From Micromonospora fulviviridis (GTDB lineage Bacteria > Actinomycetota > Actinomycetes > Mycobacteriales > Micromonosporaceae), in assembly GCF_014648395.1 (NCBI RefSeq), contig NZ_BMRA01000012.1, positions 1 through 64,000 of the forward strand: 64,000 nt of DNA. Reading direction: 5' to 3'. The notes under the pieces were generated by a model. The model had not been told where the DNA came from, did no database searches, and saw nothing but the letters and a program-made list of their open reading frames with translations. The translations under genes and the position numbers were made by a program. This document shows, piece by piece, positions 44,585 to 52,271 of this stretch. Numbering within the stretch: the first letter of the stretch is position 1; every line of letters starts with the position of its first letter.

Positions 44585-45594
44585 CGCACCGGGTGCCGGC
44601 CGGCGCGGGCGAGCACGGCGAACCCGGCCACCACCGTCACGGTGATACCGGCGACCAGCGGCCACGGGCCGCCGACCAGCGCGTAGAGCACCAGCAGCGC
44701 CGGGGCGGCGGCCACCGCGTACCCGCTCCGGGCCAGGCCGGGGTCGGCGCGGAGCAGGCCGGGCAGCCGGGCCGCGTACCGCCAGACCAGCAGCGCCCCG
44801 CCGAGCGCGGCCAGCACCGCGAGGACGCGGGACGGGCCCGGCGCGACCGGGGCCAGGAAGGCGACCAGCACGGTGGCGACCAGCGACCAGCCGGCGCCGT
44901 GGAGCACCAGGCGGCGCAGCCCGTCGGCGATGGTCGGGCCGGCGTCGCCGCGCGCCGGATCCAGGGCCGCCGCCTCGGCCAGGTGCTCCAGCGCCTCGGC
45001 GTAGCGGCGCTGCTCCAGCCGGATCACGCCCATGTCGTGCCGCGCCGCGGCCACCTCCGGGTCCAGCCGCAGCGCCTCCCGGTAGGCCCGCTCGGCCAGG
45101 TCGTACAGCTCCAGCCGGGCGGCGACCAGGCCGAGCACCAGGTGCGCCTGCGCGGTCTCCGGGGCCAGCTCCACACCCCGCCAGGCGGCGTTGAGCGCGG
45201 GCTGGCCGTTGCGCGCGCCGGCCAGGATCGCGGCGGCGCTGCGCTGGGCGTACGCGTCGTCCGGGCCGAGCGCCAGGATCTGGTCCCCGGTGCTCGCGGC
45301 GGCCTTCCACCGGCCCAGGTCGACCAGGGCGAAGCCGCGCGCCACCAGCGGTGCCAGGGCACCCGGGGCGGCGGCCACGGCCGCCTCGGCGACCGGCAGC
45401 GCCTCGGCCGACCGGTCGGCGGCCAGGTGCACCCGGGCCAGCATGGTCAACGCCTCGGCGTTGCCCGGGTGGCTGGCGAGCGCCGCGTCGAGTTCCTCGG
45501 CGGCCTCGTCGTACCGGCCCAGTTCGGCGAGGAGTTGCGCGCGCTGGAGGTAGCCGTCGGCGGCGGACTGGTCGGGGGCGGCGTCGTTCGGCAT
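44581..45594 (-). CDS. TPR-repeat protein with C-terminal membrane helices
   Basis: 337 residues. Six or seven tetratricopeptide repeats occupy residues 12-210 (AQLLAELGRYDEAAEELDAA, AERAYREALRLDPEVAAARH, YAEALEHLAEAAALDPARGD). Four hydrophobic helices follow (for example GWSLVATVLVAFLAPVA and ALLVLYALVGG). The TPR part should be cytoplasmic and tethered to the membrane, a scaffold design. No partner is evident; it lies downstream of the SARP-CGNR regulator gene on the same strand (58 bp gap). Confidence 0.82.
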   Translation of the reverse strand: MPNDAAPDQSAADGYLQRAQLLAELGRYDEAAEELDAALASHPGNAEALTMLARVHLAADRSAEALPVAEAAVAAAPGALAPLVARGFALVDLGRWKAAASTGDQILALGPDDAYAQRSAAAILAGARNGQPALNAAWRGVELAPETAQAHLVLGLVAARLELYDLAERAYREALRLDPEVAAARHDMGVIRLEQRRYAEALEHLAEAAALDPARGDAGPTIADGLRRLVLHGAGWSLVATVLVAFLAPVAPGPSRVLAVLAALGGALLVWRYAARLPGLLRADPGLARSGYAVAAAPALLVLYALVGGPWPLVAGITVTVVAGFAVLARAGRHPVR

Positions 45595-45652
45595 CCCGGC
45601 GAGCGTATCCGCCGGCGCGTCCCTCCGCCCGGCGGCGACGGGCGGGCACCGG

Positions 45653-47008
45653 TCAGGCGCTGTGGCAGCGGGACCGGTCCAGCGAGCGCCCGCAGGTGCC
45701 CAGGCTGCACCAGCGCCGCAGCCCGCTCTCGTCCAGGAAGAGCCAGCCGCACCGCTCGTCGGGGCAGATCCGGAGGGTGAGCCGGCGCGGGTCGGCGAGC
45801 AGCTGGGCGGCGCTCCAGGCGACCGCGTGCAGGGGCATCCGGAGTCCGGCTGCCAGCTCCGGCCACCAGCGCCCGCGGCCGTCGGTCTCGGGCCGGAACA
45901 CCAGCTCCTTCGCGGCGGCCTCCGCGTACCGGGCGACCGCGTCGAACGCGCGCCGGTCGTCCGGCCCGGTCAGGCACCCGTACAGCGCGTGCCGCAGGCC
46001 CCGGGCCTCGACGAGCACCGCCTCGGCCCCGTCGGGGTCCCGCCGGGCCAGGTGCAGCAGCCGGCTCACCGAGACGTCGTCGAGGAGACCGACGTGCCCG
46101 GCCCACACGGCGAGGGTGCGGTAGCCGCGCAGCCACTCGGCGCCGGGCAGCGGCGGTTCGTGGCCCCACCCGGCGAAGGTGTTGCAGAAGTCCAGCGCCG
46201 GATGGCCACCGACGCTCCACGGCAGGCTCTCGTCGCGGACCCGCACCTCGTACACCGGCCGCCCGGGCCGGTCCAGCCGGTCGTCGCCGCGCAGGATCCG
46301 GCGGTGCACCTCCCGCAGGCGCGCCCCCGGCTCGACGCCCAGCTCGTCCACGAGCAGCTCCCGGGTGGTCCGGTACAGCCGCAGCGCGTCGGCCTGCCGG
46401 GCGCCCCGGTACAGCGCGGTCATCAGGACGGCGACGAGCTGTTCCCGGGTCGGGTGCCGGGCGGCCAGGGGCATCAGCTCGGCGATCGCCCGGGCGTGCT
46501 GGCCCAGCGCGAGCTGCGCCTCGGCGCGCAGCTCGATGGCGACCAGCCGCAGCTCCTCGACGGTGCCGTGCAGCCGGTCCCGCAGTTCGCCGTCCGCCGC
46601 GTCGGCGAGCAGCGGCCCCCGCCAGAGAGCCAGCCCCCGGTCGAGCAGCCGCACCCGCTCCCCCGGGTCGGCCTCCACGCCGGCGGCCCGGACCAGCTCG
46701 CCGAACTCGTCGACGTCGACCCGGTGCCCGTCCGCCTCGACGAGATAGCCCTCGCCCCGGGTGGCGATCCGCACCCCGTACGGCGTCAACGCCCCCCGCA
46801 ACCGTCCGATGTACGTCTGCACGGCACCGCGCGCCGACGCCGGAGGCCGGCCGTTCCAGAGCAGGTCGATGAGGCGCTCGGTGTGGACGACCCGGCCCGT
46901 GTCGAGCAGCAGCACACCGAGCAGGCAGCGCTCCTGGCGTCGGCTGCCGACCTCGACCGGCCGGCCCCGGTGGCGGGCCTCGAAGGGTCCGAGCAGGCGG
47001 AAGTCCAT
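45653..47008 (-). CDS. SARP-type regulator fused to an ABATE/CGNR-like zinc-finger domain
   Basis: 451 residues. Residues 1-95 are the SARP winged helix (MDFRLLGPFEARHRGRPVEV, CLLGVLLLDTGRVVHTERLI). Residues 100-250 are the BTAD with its ELGVEPGARLREVHRRILRG end. Residues 260-400 match an ABATE domain (WSVGGHPALDFCNTFAGW), and 405-451 a CGNR-type finger: CPDERCGWLFLDESGLRRWC then TCGRSLDRSRC. The Cys ligands remain but CGNR has become CGRS. It therefore joins two DNA-binding families in one chain. ATG 47008 starts exactly at the SARP domain. Direct repeats at 47128-47158 suggest it controls the divergent secreted protein. Confidence 0.87.
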   Translation of the reverse strand: MDFRLLGPFEARHRGRPVEVGSRRQERCLLGVLLLDTGRVVHTERLIDLLWNGRPPASARGAVQTYIGRLRGALTPYGVRIATRGEGYLVEADGHRVDVDEFGELVRAAGVEADPGERVRLLDRGLALWRGPLLADAADGELRDRLHGTVEELRLVAIELRAEAQLALGQHARAIAELMPLAARHPTREQLVAVLMTALYRGARQADALRLYRTTRELLVDELGVEPGARLREVHRRILRGDDRLDRPGRPVYEVRVRDESLPWSVGGHPALDFCNTFAGWGHEPPLPGAEWLRGYRTLAVWAGHVGLLDDVSVSRLLHLARRDPDGAEAVLVEARGLRHALYGCLTGPDDRRAFDAVARYAEAAAKELVFRPETDGRGRWWPELAAGLRMPLHAVAWSAAQLLADPRRLTLRICPDERCGWLFLDESGLRRWCSLGTCGRSLDRSRCHSA

Positions 47009-47127
47009 ATCCAACAGGACAGGCTGGACCGGTCCGCCGGTTGTCAGTCCGCGGTGAGCGGATGGTGGGTGCCCCGGTGGCACGCCCGGCACCCGGGCGG
47101 ATCCGGCCCGGCTCCGGCTCGACGCGC

Positions 47128-47158
47128 GGTGAGCCCGTGGTGAGCGGGGCCGGTGATC
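47128..47158. promoter_or_regulatory. heptamer direct repeats, putative SARP operator
   Basis: GGTGAGC at 47128 and 47139 are 11 bp apart; a near copy GGTGATC follows at 47152, and another GGTGAGC is at 47053. SARP sites are direct heptamer repeats at 11-bp spacing. They lie between the SARP-CGNR regulator and the divergent secreted-protein gene. Confidence 0.5.
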
Positions 47159-47196
47159 CTGGTCCGGCCCTGATCAGAAGCACGGATGGAGTGACC

Positions 47197-47724
47197 ATGC
47201 GTTTCAAGATGAGCGTCGCGGTGGCGTCGGTCGTGGCCGCGATCGTCACGGCCCTGCCCGGCACGGCGTCCGCCGCGGGCGGCGACATCGCGCCCGGCGC
47301 CTGGGAGCCGGCCCCGCAGGCGGCGTTCGAGCTGCCGGCCGGAGCCCGCTGCGACTTCGCGGTACGGGTCGAACCCATCGTCGACGAGGTCCGAAAGCTG
47401 ACCCTGGCCACGTACCCGGACGGCTCGCCGAAGCGGGAGCTGTTCACCGGCGCCCTCATCGACCGGGTGACCAACCTGGAGACCGGGGCCACGTCCACGG
47501 CGGACGCCAGCGGCACCGCGCTCGTCGTCTACGGCACGGACGGGTCGATGACCTGGTACGTGACCGGACCGGTGCTGCTCGGCTTCCGGGAGAACGCGGG
47601 CTCGCTGCCGAAGGGGCTGTGGATCGTCGACGGCCAGTTCACCGTGGAGTTCACCCCCACGTTCGAGAAGACCATCACAATGCTCCACGGCACGACCCAC
47701 AACGTCTGCACGGACGTCGACTGA
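47197..47724 (+). CDS. secreted protein of unknown function
   Basis: 175 residues. A classical Sec signal (MRFKMSVAVASVVAAIVTAL, cleavage after ASA at about residue 27) precedes a compact beta-rich domain with two Cys (ARCDF near 50, HNVCTDVD at the end) that probably form a disulfide. Segments such as RVTNLETGATSTADASGTA and TWYVTGPVLLGF repeat the pattern of small exported proteins common in actinomycetes. No enzyme motif. GGAG precedes ATG 47197. The divergent SARP-CGNR regulator is the likely controller, and a terminator follows. Confidence 0.75.
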   Translation: MRFKMSVAVASVVAAIVTALPGTASAAGGDIAPGAWEPAPQAAFELPAGARCDFAVRVEPIVDEVRKLTLATYPDGSPKRELFTGALIDRVTNLETGATSTADASGTALVVYGTDGSMTWYVTGPVLLGFRENAGSLPKGLWIVDGQFTVEFTPTFEKTITMLHGTTHNVCTDVD

Positions 47725-47730
47725 TCCGGC

Positions 47731-47759
47731 GCGGCGACCGGGCGCCACCCGGTCGCCGC
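47731..47759. terminator. bidirectional terminator between the secreted-protein gene and ispF
   Basis: GCGGCGACCGGG (47731-47742), loop CGCCA, CCCGGTCGCCGC (47748-47759): a perfect 12-bp stem in the 36-bp convergent gap. Confidence 0.8.
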
Positions 47760-47760
47760 G

Positions 47761-48243
47761 TCACACCGCCGGCGCCTCGTACACCAGGGCCACGGCGATC
47801 CCGGTGAGCCCCTCGCCGCGCCCCGTGAAGCCCAGCCCGTCGGTGGTGGCGGCGGAGACGGTGACCGGCGCGCCGACCGCCGCGGAGAGCACGTTCTGCG
47901 CCTCGTCCCGGCGCGGTCCGATCTTGGGCCGGTTGCCGACCACCTGGACCGACACGTTGCCGATCTCGAAACCGGCCGCCCGGACCCGCCGGGCGCTCTC
48001 GGTCAGCAGGGCCACCCCGGACGCACCCGCCCACTCCGGCTGGTCCACCCCGAAGTTCGCGCCCAGGTCGCCGAGGCCGGCGGCGGAGAGCAGGGCGTTG
48101 CAGGCGGCGTGCGCCGCCACGTCGGCGTCCGAGTGGCCGGCCAGGCCGTCCTGGTCCGGCCAGTGCAGGCCCGCGACCCAGCAGGGCCGCCCGGCCGCGA
48201 AGGCGTGCACGTCGGTGCCGATGGCCACCCGAGGAACGATCAT
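47761..48243 (-). CDS. ispF: 2-C-methyl-D-erythritol 2,4-cyclodiphosphate synthase
   Basis: 160 residues. The zinc ligands sit in AIGTDVHAF and GHSDADVAAHA; the C-terminal TTDGLGFTGRGEGL is the signature for CDP-ME2P binding. It forms the cyclic diphosphate in the MEP isoprenoid pathway, as a trimer. It follows ispD by 16 bp in the carD-ispD-ispF order usual for actinobacteria. Downstream cysS is not adjacent as it often is. Confidence 0.96.
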   Translation of the reverse strand: MIVPRVAIGTDVHAFAAGRPCWVAGLHWPDQDGLAGHSDADVAAHAACNALLSAAGLGDLGANFGVDQPEWAGASGVALLTESARRVRAAGFEIGNVSVQVVGNRPKIGPRRDEAQNVLSAAVGAPVTVSAATTDGLGFTGRGEGLTGIAVALVYEAPAV

Positions 48244-48259
48244 GAACCGAGGGTACGCG

Positions 48260-48955
48260 TCAGGCGCCGGTGGTCAGCAGGTACTCGGCCAGGGCCAGGT
48301 CGAACGGGCGAGTGATCTTCAGGGCCAGCTCCGACCCGGGTACGCAGACCACCGGGACGCCCAGCTTCTCGACCAGGCCGGCATCGTCGGTGAGCGGATC
48401 GCCGGCCGCCTCGTGGGCGGCGGTGAGCACCGACCGGCGGAAGCCCTGCGGGGTCTGCACCGCGCGCAGGGCCGCCCGGTCGACCGTGCCCAGGACCCGT
48501 TCGCCGGCGTCGACCTCCTTCACGGTGTCGACCACCGGCAGCACCGGGATCACCGCGTCGTGGCCGGCACGGACCGCCGCGGCCACCGACTCGACCAGCT
48601 CGGGCGGGGTGAGCGCCCGCGCCGCGTCGTGCACCAGGACGATCTCCGGCCCGGCGGGGACGGTGGCCAGCGCGGCGGCCACCGACGCCTGGCGCTCGGC
48701 GCCCCCGGGTACCACGGTGACCGGGGCCACCGGCGCGAGCATCGCCCGGACCGACTCGACGTCGGCGGCCGGGGCAGCCACCACGACGGTGTGCACCGAG
48801 GGCGCGGCGGCGATCCGGCGTACCGCGTGCACCAGCAGCGGCTCACCGGCGAGCAGCCGGAGCGCCTTGGGAGCGCCCGGGCCGAGGCGTACCCCGGCAC
48901 CGGCCGCAGGAACGAGGACCGCGACGTCACCGCGCGGATTGAGCTGCGCGGTCAC
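48260..48955 (-). CDS. ispD: 2-C-methyl-D-erythritol 4-phosphate cytidylyltransferase
   Basis: 231 residues. The nucleotide loop AVLVPAAGAGVRLGPGAPKAL and the conserved VLVHDAARALTPPELV and VQTPQGFRRSVL are present; TDDAGLVEKLG binds the substrate. It makes CDP-methylerythritol in the MEP pathway. GTG 48955 is the start used; carD ends 54 bp upstream. Confidence 0.95.
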   Translation of the reverse strand: MTAQLNPRGDVAVLVPAAGAGVRLGPGAPKALRLLAGEPLLVHAVRRIAAAPSVHTVVVAAPAADVESVRAMLAPVAPVTVVPGGAERQASVAAALATVPAGPEIVLVHDAARALTPPELVESVAAAVRAGHDAVIPVLPVVDTVKEVDAGERVLGTVDRAALRAVQTPQGFRRSVLTAAHEAAGDPLTDDAGLVEKLGVPVVCVPGSELALKITRPFDLALAEYLLTTGA

Positions 48956-49009
48956 GTCGCGGTCCTCGGATTCGTTTGCTACGGCGTGGGTACGACGATG
49001 AGGTGTGGA

Positions 49010-49495
49010 TCAGGCCTCGGTCAGCACCTTGTCGAGCAGCGTCTCCGCCTCGTCCTTGGTGCTCTTCTCGGCCAGCGCGACCTCGCCGACGAGAATGTCG
49101 CGGGCCTTGGCCAGCATGCGCTTCTCACCCGCGGAGAGACCCCGCTCCCGCTCCCGACGCCACAGGTCGCGGACGACCTCGGCGACCTTCAGCGGGTTAC
49201 CGGAGGCCAGCTTCTCCAGATTCGCCTTGTAACGCCGCGACCAGTTGGTCGGCTCCTCGGTGTGCGGTGCACGGAGCACGTCGAAGACCTTGCCCAGGCC
49301 CTCTTCGCCGACCACCTCTCGCACACCCACGATCTCGGCGTTCTCAGCGGGCACCCGGACCGTCAGGTCACCCTGCGCGACCCTCAGGACGAGGTACTGC
49401 TTAGGCTCGCCCTTGATGACCCGAGTCTCGATTGCCTCGATGAGTGCGGCCCCGTGGTGGGGGTAAACAACGGTCTCGCCGACACTGAAAACCAT
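49010..49495 (-). CDS. carD: CarD-family transcriptional regulator (CdnL type)
   Basis: 161 residues. The N-terminal RNA-polymerase interaction domain (FSVGETVVYPHHGAALIEAI) and C-terminal helical DNA-binding domain with the conserved Trp (NWSRRYKANLEKLASGNPLK) are intact. CarD stabilises open promoter complexes, largely at rRNA and housekeeping promoters. AAAGGGG lies upstream of ATG 49495. First of the carD-ispD-ispF operon. Confidence 0.96.
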   Translation of the reverse strand: MVFSVGETVVYPHHGAALIEAIETRVIKGEPKQYLVLRVAQGDLTVRVPAENAEIVGVREVVGEEGLGKVFDVLRAPHTEEPTNWSRRYKANLEKLASGNPLKVAEVVRDLWRRERERGLSAGEKRMLAKARDILVGEVALAEKSTKDEAETLLDKVLTEA

Positions 49496-49822
49496 AGGTT
49501 CGAAACCCCTTTCGCTGTGTCTAGGGTAACACGCTCAGGCACCGATGTCTCACCGCTGTCCTGACCGTTGGCGCAGCTCAGGGGCCCTGTGAGAGGTATT
49601 TCTTCAGCTTGACAGGCGGTCAAGCCGATGGTTTCGACACGCTCCGTGACCAACGGATGACAACCCGGTAAGGGTGACGGAAGCGTTCATATCTAGGGCG
49701 ATGCGCTCCTTCCATGGTAGCTCCGGAATTCCACGTGCGCCCAGGTGTGGCGGTACGACGGCCGGTGCGGGACGCTGGGAACGGACGGACGTCCGCTCAC
49801 CGAGACGGTTCCTGGGGGTCCG
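49496..49822. other. 327-bp divergent intergenic region before carD
   Basis: Holds the carD promoter side and the upstream region of the gene at 49823. A 7-bp inverted repeat GCTTGAC-AGGCG-GTCAAGC occupies 49607-49625; on the minus strand it contains TTGACC, a possible -35 for carD. No other gene is supported here. Confidence 0.4.
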
Positions 49823-50524
49823 ATGGGCATGCCTGACGCTGAAGGCCACGGGCCACCGGACGGGCTGCCCGACCTGCCCCCGGAGTGGGGTCGGGTGGTC
49901 GTCCCCGACGACGCCTCGGCGCTGGCCGAGGAGGCCCGCCAGGTCCGCCGCGAGCTGCGCGCGGCCCGGCGGCAGGCCACCGTGCGGCCCCGCCTCGGCC
50001 CGGGCGGCCGGCCGTCGCCCGGGCTGCCCGTGCTGCTCCTGCTGGTCGCCGTGCTGATCACCCTGACCGGGCTGGCCGCCGTCACCTGGCCCCGGTCGAA
50101 CCGCTCCGGGGGCGCGCCCACCGTGCTGCCGTACCCGACGGCCCCGGTCGGGCCGCTGCCCGCGCTGGACCTGGTCGGTCCGGACGACGCGCCGGTGCCG
50201 CTGCGCAGCATGCTGCCCGCCATGATCATCCTGGTGGACGCCTGCGTCTGCGCGGAGGAGGTCGGCACCGCGGCGGCGACCGCGCCGCCGGGGGTGACCG
50301 TGGTCACCGTCACCGGGAGCCGCGACGCCGAGGCCGCCACCACCCCGGGGGTGCGGCCGCTCGCCGACCCGGCCGGCGGCCTCCGCTCCTACGTGCACCT
50401 CTCCGCCCACCCGGGCACCGCCGCCGCCCTGCTGGTGGACCGGCAGGGCACCCTGGTCCGGGTCGTGCCCGAGCTTGGCCCCGCGGCGGACTACCGCGAC
50501 GACCTGGTGCGGCTGGCCGGCTGA
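49823..50524 (+). CDS. membrane-anchored thioredoxin-like protein
   Basis: 233 residues. A cytoplasmic N-terminus with a charged helix (ALAEEARQVRRELRAARRQA) leads to one transmembrane segment (GLPVLLLLVAVLITLTGLAA) and an exported domain of thioredoxin-like order: LPALDLVGPDDAPVPLRSM, IILVDACVCAEEVG, VTVVTVTGS, and AAALLVDRQGTLVRVVPEL. The usual C-x-x-C is C-V-C here, so disulfide oxidoreductase activity is doubtful. ATG 49823 has GGGGGT upstream; ATG 49829 is possible. Converges on the gene at 50532. Confidence 0.65.
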   Translation: MGMPDAEGHGPPDGLPDLPPEWGRVVVPDDASALAEEARQVRRELRAARRQATVRPRLGPGGRPSPGLPVLLLLVAVLITLTGLAAVTWPRSNRSGGAPTVLPYPTAPVGPLPALDLVGPDDAPVPLRSMLPAMIILVDACVCAEEVGTAAATAPPGVTVVTVTGSRDAEAATTPGVRPLADPAGGLRSYVHLSAHPGTAAALLVDRQGTLVRVVPELGPAADYRDDLVRLAG

Positions 50525-50531
50525 CCGCCGC

Positions 50532-51149
50532 TCAGGCCAGCGCCTCCAGCCGGGCGTCGAGGTCGACCTGGTCCCGCAGGGCGACGAACCGGACCAGCAG
50601 CGGCCCGCCGTTGGCGCCCACTACCGACACCGAGGCGGCGGCCGGCCCGCCGCAGCTCAGCACCTGCTCCGTCCCGTCGTCCGACGAACCGGTGAACCCG
50701 ACGGCGACCGCGCCCGCGCCGGAGCAGCTGACCGTCAGCAGGAACCGGTTCCCGTCCGACGCGTTCGCCCGGCGGGTCACCGGGGCGCCGTCCGGCATCA
50801 GGCGGGACCGCTCCCGCCACACCTCGTACGAGACCTCGCGCCGCGCCACCCCGCCGGGCCCCTCGTGGATCACCACCGGCGCGTCCGGATCCGCCTCCGG
50901 CCCGGACAGCACGACCTGGTCCAGCACGCGCCCGGTCTGCGCGTCCACCACCGCCTGCAACCGGACCGGGGCACCGCTCGGGTCGACCCGGTAGCCGGGT
51001 TGGAGGAAGGCGCCGGTCGACGGAGCCGCACGGGGCTCGGTCCGCCCCAGCGCCGGCGACGCCGCCCGCCACCAGCCGGCGCCGGCCGCCAGCGCCGTCA
51101 CGGTCAGCCCCACCAGCAGCACGCGCCGGATCCGCTCGTCAGGAGCCAT
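50532..51149 (-). CDS. membrane-anchored protein of unknown function
   Basis: 205 residues. An N-terminal transmembrane segment (RVLLVGLTVTALAAGAGWW) precedes an exported beta-rich domain with two Cys (TVSCSGAGA and QVLSCGGPA) likely disulfide-bonded. No family recognised. ATG 51149 is used because the membrane segment then begins after a charged start; sequence upstream is not similar. It lies next to the phenolic lipid cluster but no link is evident. Confidence 0.6.
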   Translation of the reverse strand: MAPDERIRRVLLVGLTVTALAAGAGWWRAASPALGRTEPRAAPSTGAFLQPGYRVDPSGAPVRLQAVVDAQTGRVLDQVVLSGPEADPDAPVVIHEGPGGVARREVSYEVWRERSRLMPDGAPVTRRANASDGNRFLLTVSCSGAGAVAVGFTGSSDDGTEQVLSCGGPAAASVSVVGANGGPLLVRFVALRDQVDLDARLEALA

Positions 51150-51189
51150 GCGGGAAGCGTATCGGCGCGGGGCGGCGGCCACCGTCCCG

Positions 51190-52239
51190 TCAGCCGGTGC
51201 GCTCCAGCAGGGCCGCGTAGAGAGTGAGGCCCGGGCCGAAGGCCAGCATCACGACCCGCTCCGGCGGCGCCTCCGCCCGGGCCAGCCGGTCCAGGATCAG
51301 CAGCACCGTCGGGGACGAGCAGTTGCCGTGCTCGTCCAGGACGGCCCGGGACGCCGCGAGCCCCGCCGGCGGTAGGGCCAACTCCCGCTCCACCACGTTG
51401 AGGATGCGCGGCCCGCCCGGGTGCACCGCCCAGCCGTCCACCTCGGAGCGGCGCCACCCGTGCCGGGCCAGCAGGTCGTCGACCAGACCCCGGACGTGGC
51501 GCGAGAGCACCTGCGGCACCTTCGGCGACAGCCCCATCCGGAAGCCGGTGTCGGTGACGTCCCAGGTCATGTGGTCGGCCGTCGAGGTGTCGGTGACCGA
51601 GGTGACCTCGCGCAGCGCGTACCCCCGGCCGCCGGGGACGACCACGGCGGCGACCGCGGCGTCGGAGAAGAGCGCGTGCGAGACGATCTGCTGCGTGTCC
51701 ACCCGCGCGCCCGGCGGCTGGATGTGCAGGCTGGTCAGCTCCGCGCAGAGCAGCAGCGCGGGGCGGCCCCGGGCGGTGACGAAGTCGCTCGCCGCGCCGA
51801 GCCCGGGCAGGGCCGCGTAGCAGCCCATGTGCCCGACGAACATGCGCTGGGTGTCCGGGGCCATGCCCAGGTCACGGGCGAGCAGGATGTCCAGCCCCGG
51901 GGTGGCGTACCCGGTGCAGGAGCAGACCACGAAGAGGCCGATGTCACCGGCGTCCAGGCCGGCGGCGGTCAGCGCCCGGCTGACCGCCTCCTTGCCCAGC
52001 GGCAGCGCCTCGACCTGGTAACGCCGCATCCGGCGTTCGGTGGGCCACTCCGAGACGTCCTCCAGCAGCGGGTTCACCGCCGCCTGGCGCCGGGACACCC
52101 CCGAGTTGGCGAAGATCCGCTCGGCCAGCGCCCGGGTGGTCCCGGAGAAGTGCTTCGCGAAGAAGCCCGCCCACAGCTCGTCCTGCGCGGCGGACGGCGG
52201 TTGCGCCGTACCCAGACCCGCGATCACTGGCACGCCCAT
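51190..52239 (-). CDS. type III polyketide synthase (chalcone synthase-like)
   Basis: 349 residues in the thiolase fold. The catalytic Cys is in VGHMGCYAALPGLG, the His in GWAVHPGGPRIL, and the Asn in EHGNCSSPTVLL; C-terminal GPGLTLYAALLE is a family end. It condenses malonyl-CoA onto an acyl starter to give an alkylresorcinol, pyrone or related phenol. ATG 52239 follows GAGGTGGGGGAC; a longer open frame is not coding. With the flavoenzyme, methyltransferase and UbiA genes it forms a phenolic lipid cluster like the alkyl-O-dihydrogeranyl-methoxyhydroquinone cluster known from Actinoplanes. Confidence 0.93.
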   Translation of the reverse strand: MGVPVIAGLGTAQPPSAAQDELWAGFFAKHFSGTTRALAERIFANSGVSRRQAAVNPLLEDVSEWPTERRMRRYQVEALPLGKEAVSRALTAAGLDAGDIGLFVVCSCTGYATPGLDILLARDLGMAPDTQRMFVGHMGCYAALPGLGAASDFVTARGRPALLLCAELTSLHIQPPGARVDTQQIVSHALFSDAAVAAVVVPGGRGYALREVTSVTDTSTADHMTWDVTDTGFRMGLSPKVPQVLSRHVRGLVDDLLARHGWRRSEVDGWAVHPGGPRILNVVERELALPPAGLAASRAVLDEHGNCSSPTVLLILDRLARAEAPPERVVMLAFGPGLTLYAALLERTG

Positions 52240-52271
52240 GTCCCCCACCTCTCGTCCCCCATCCCCACGCT

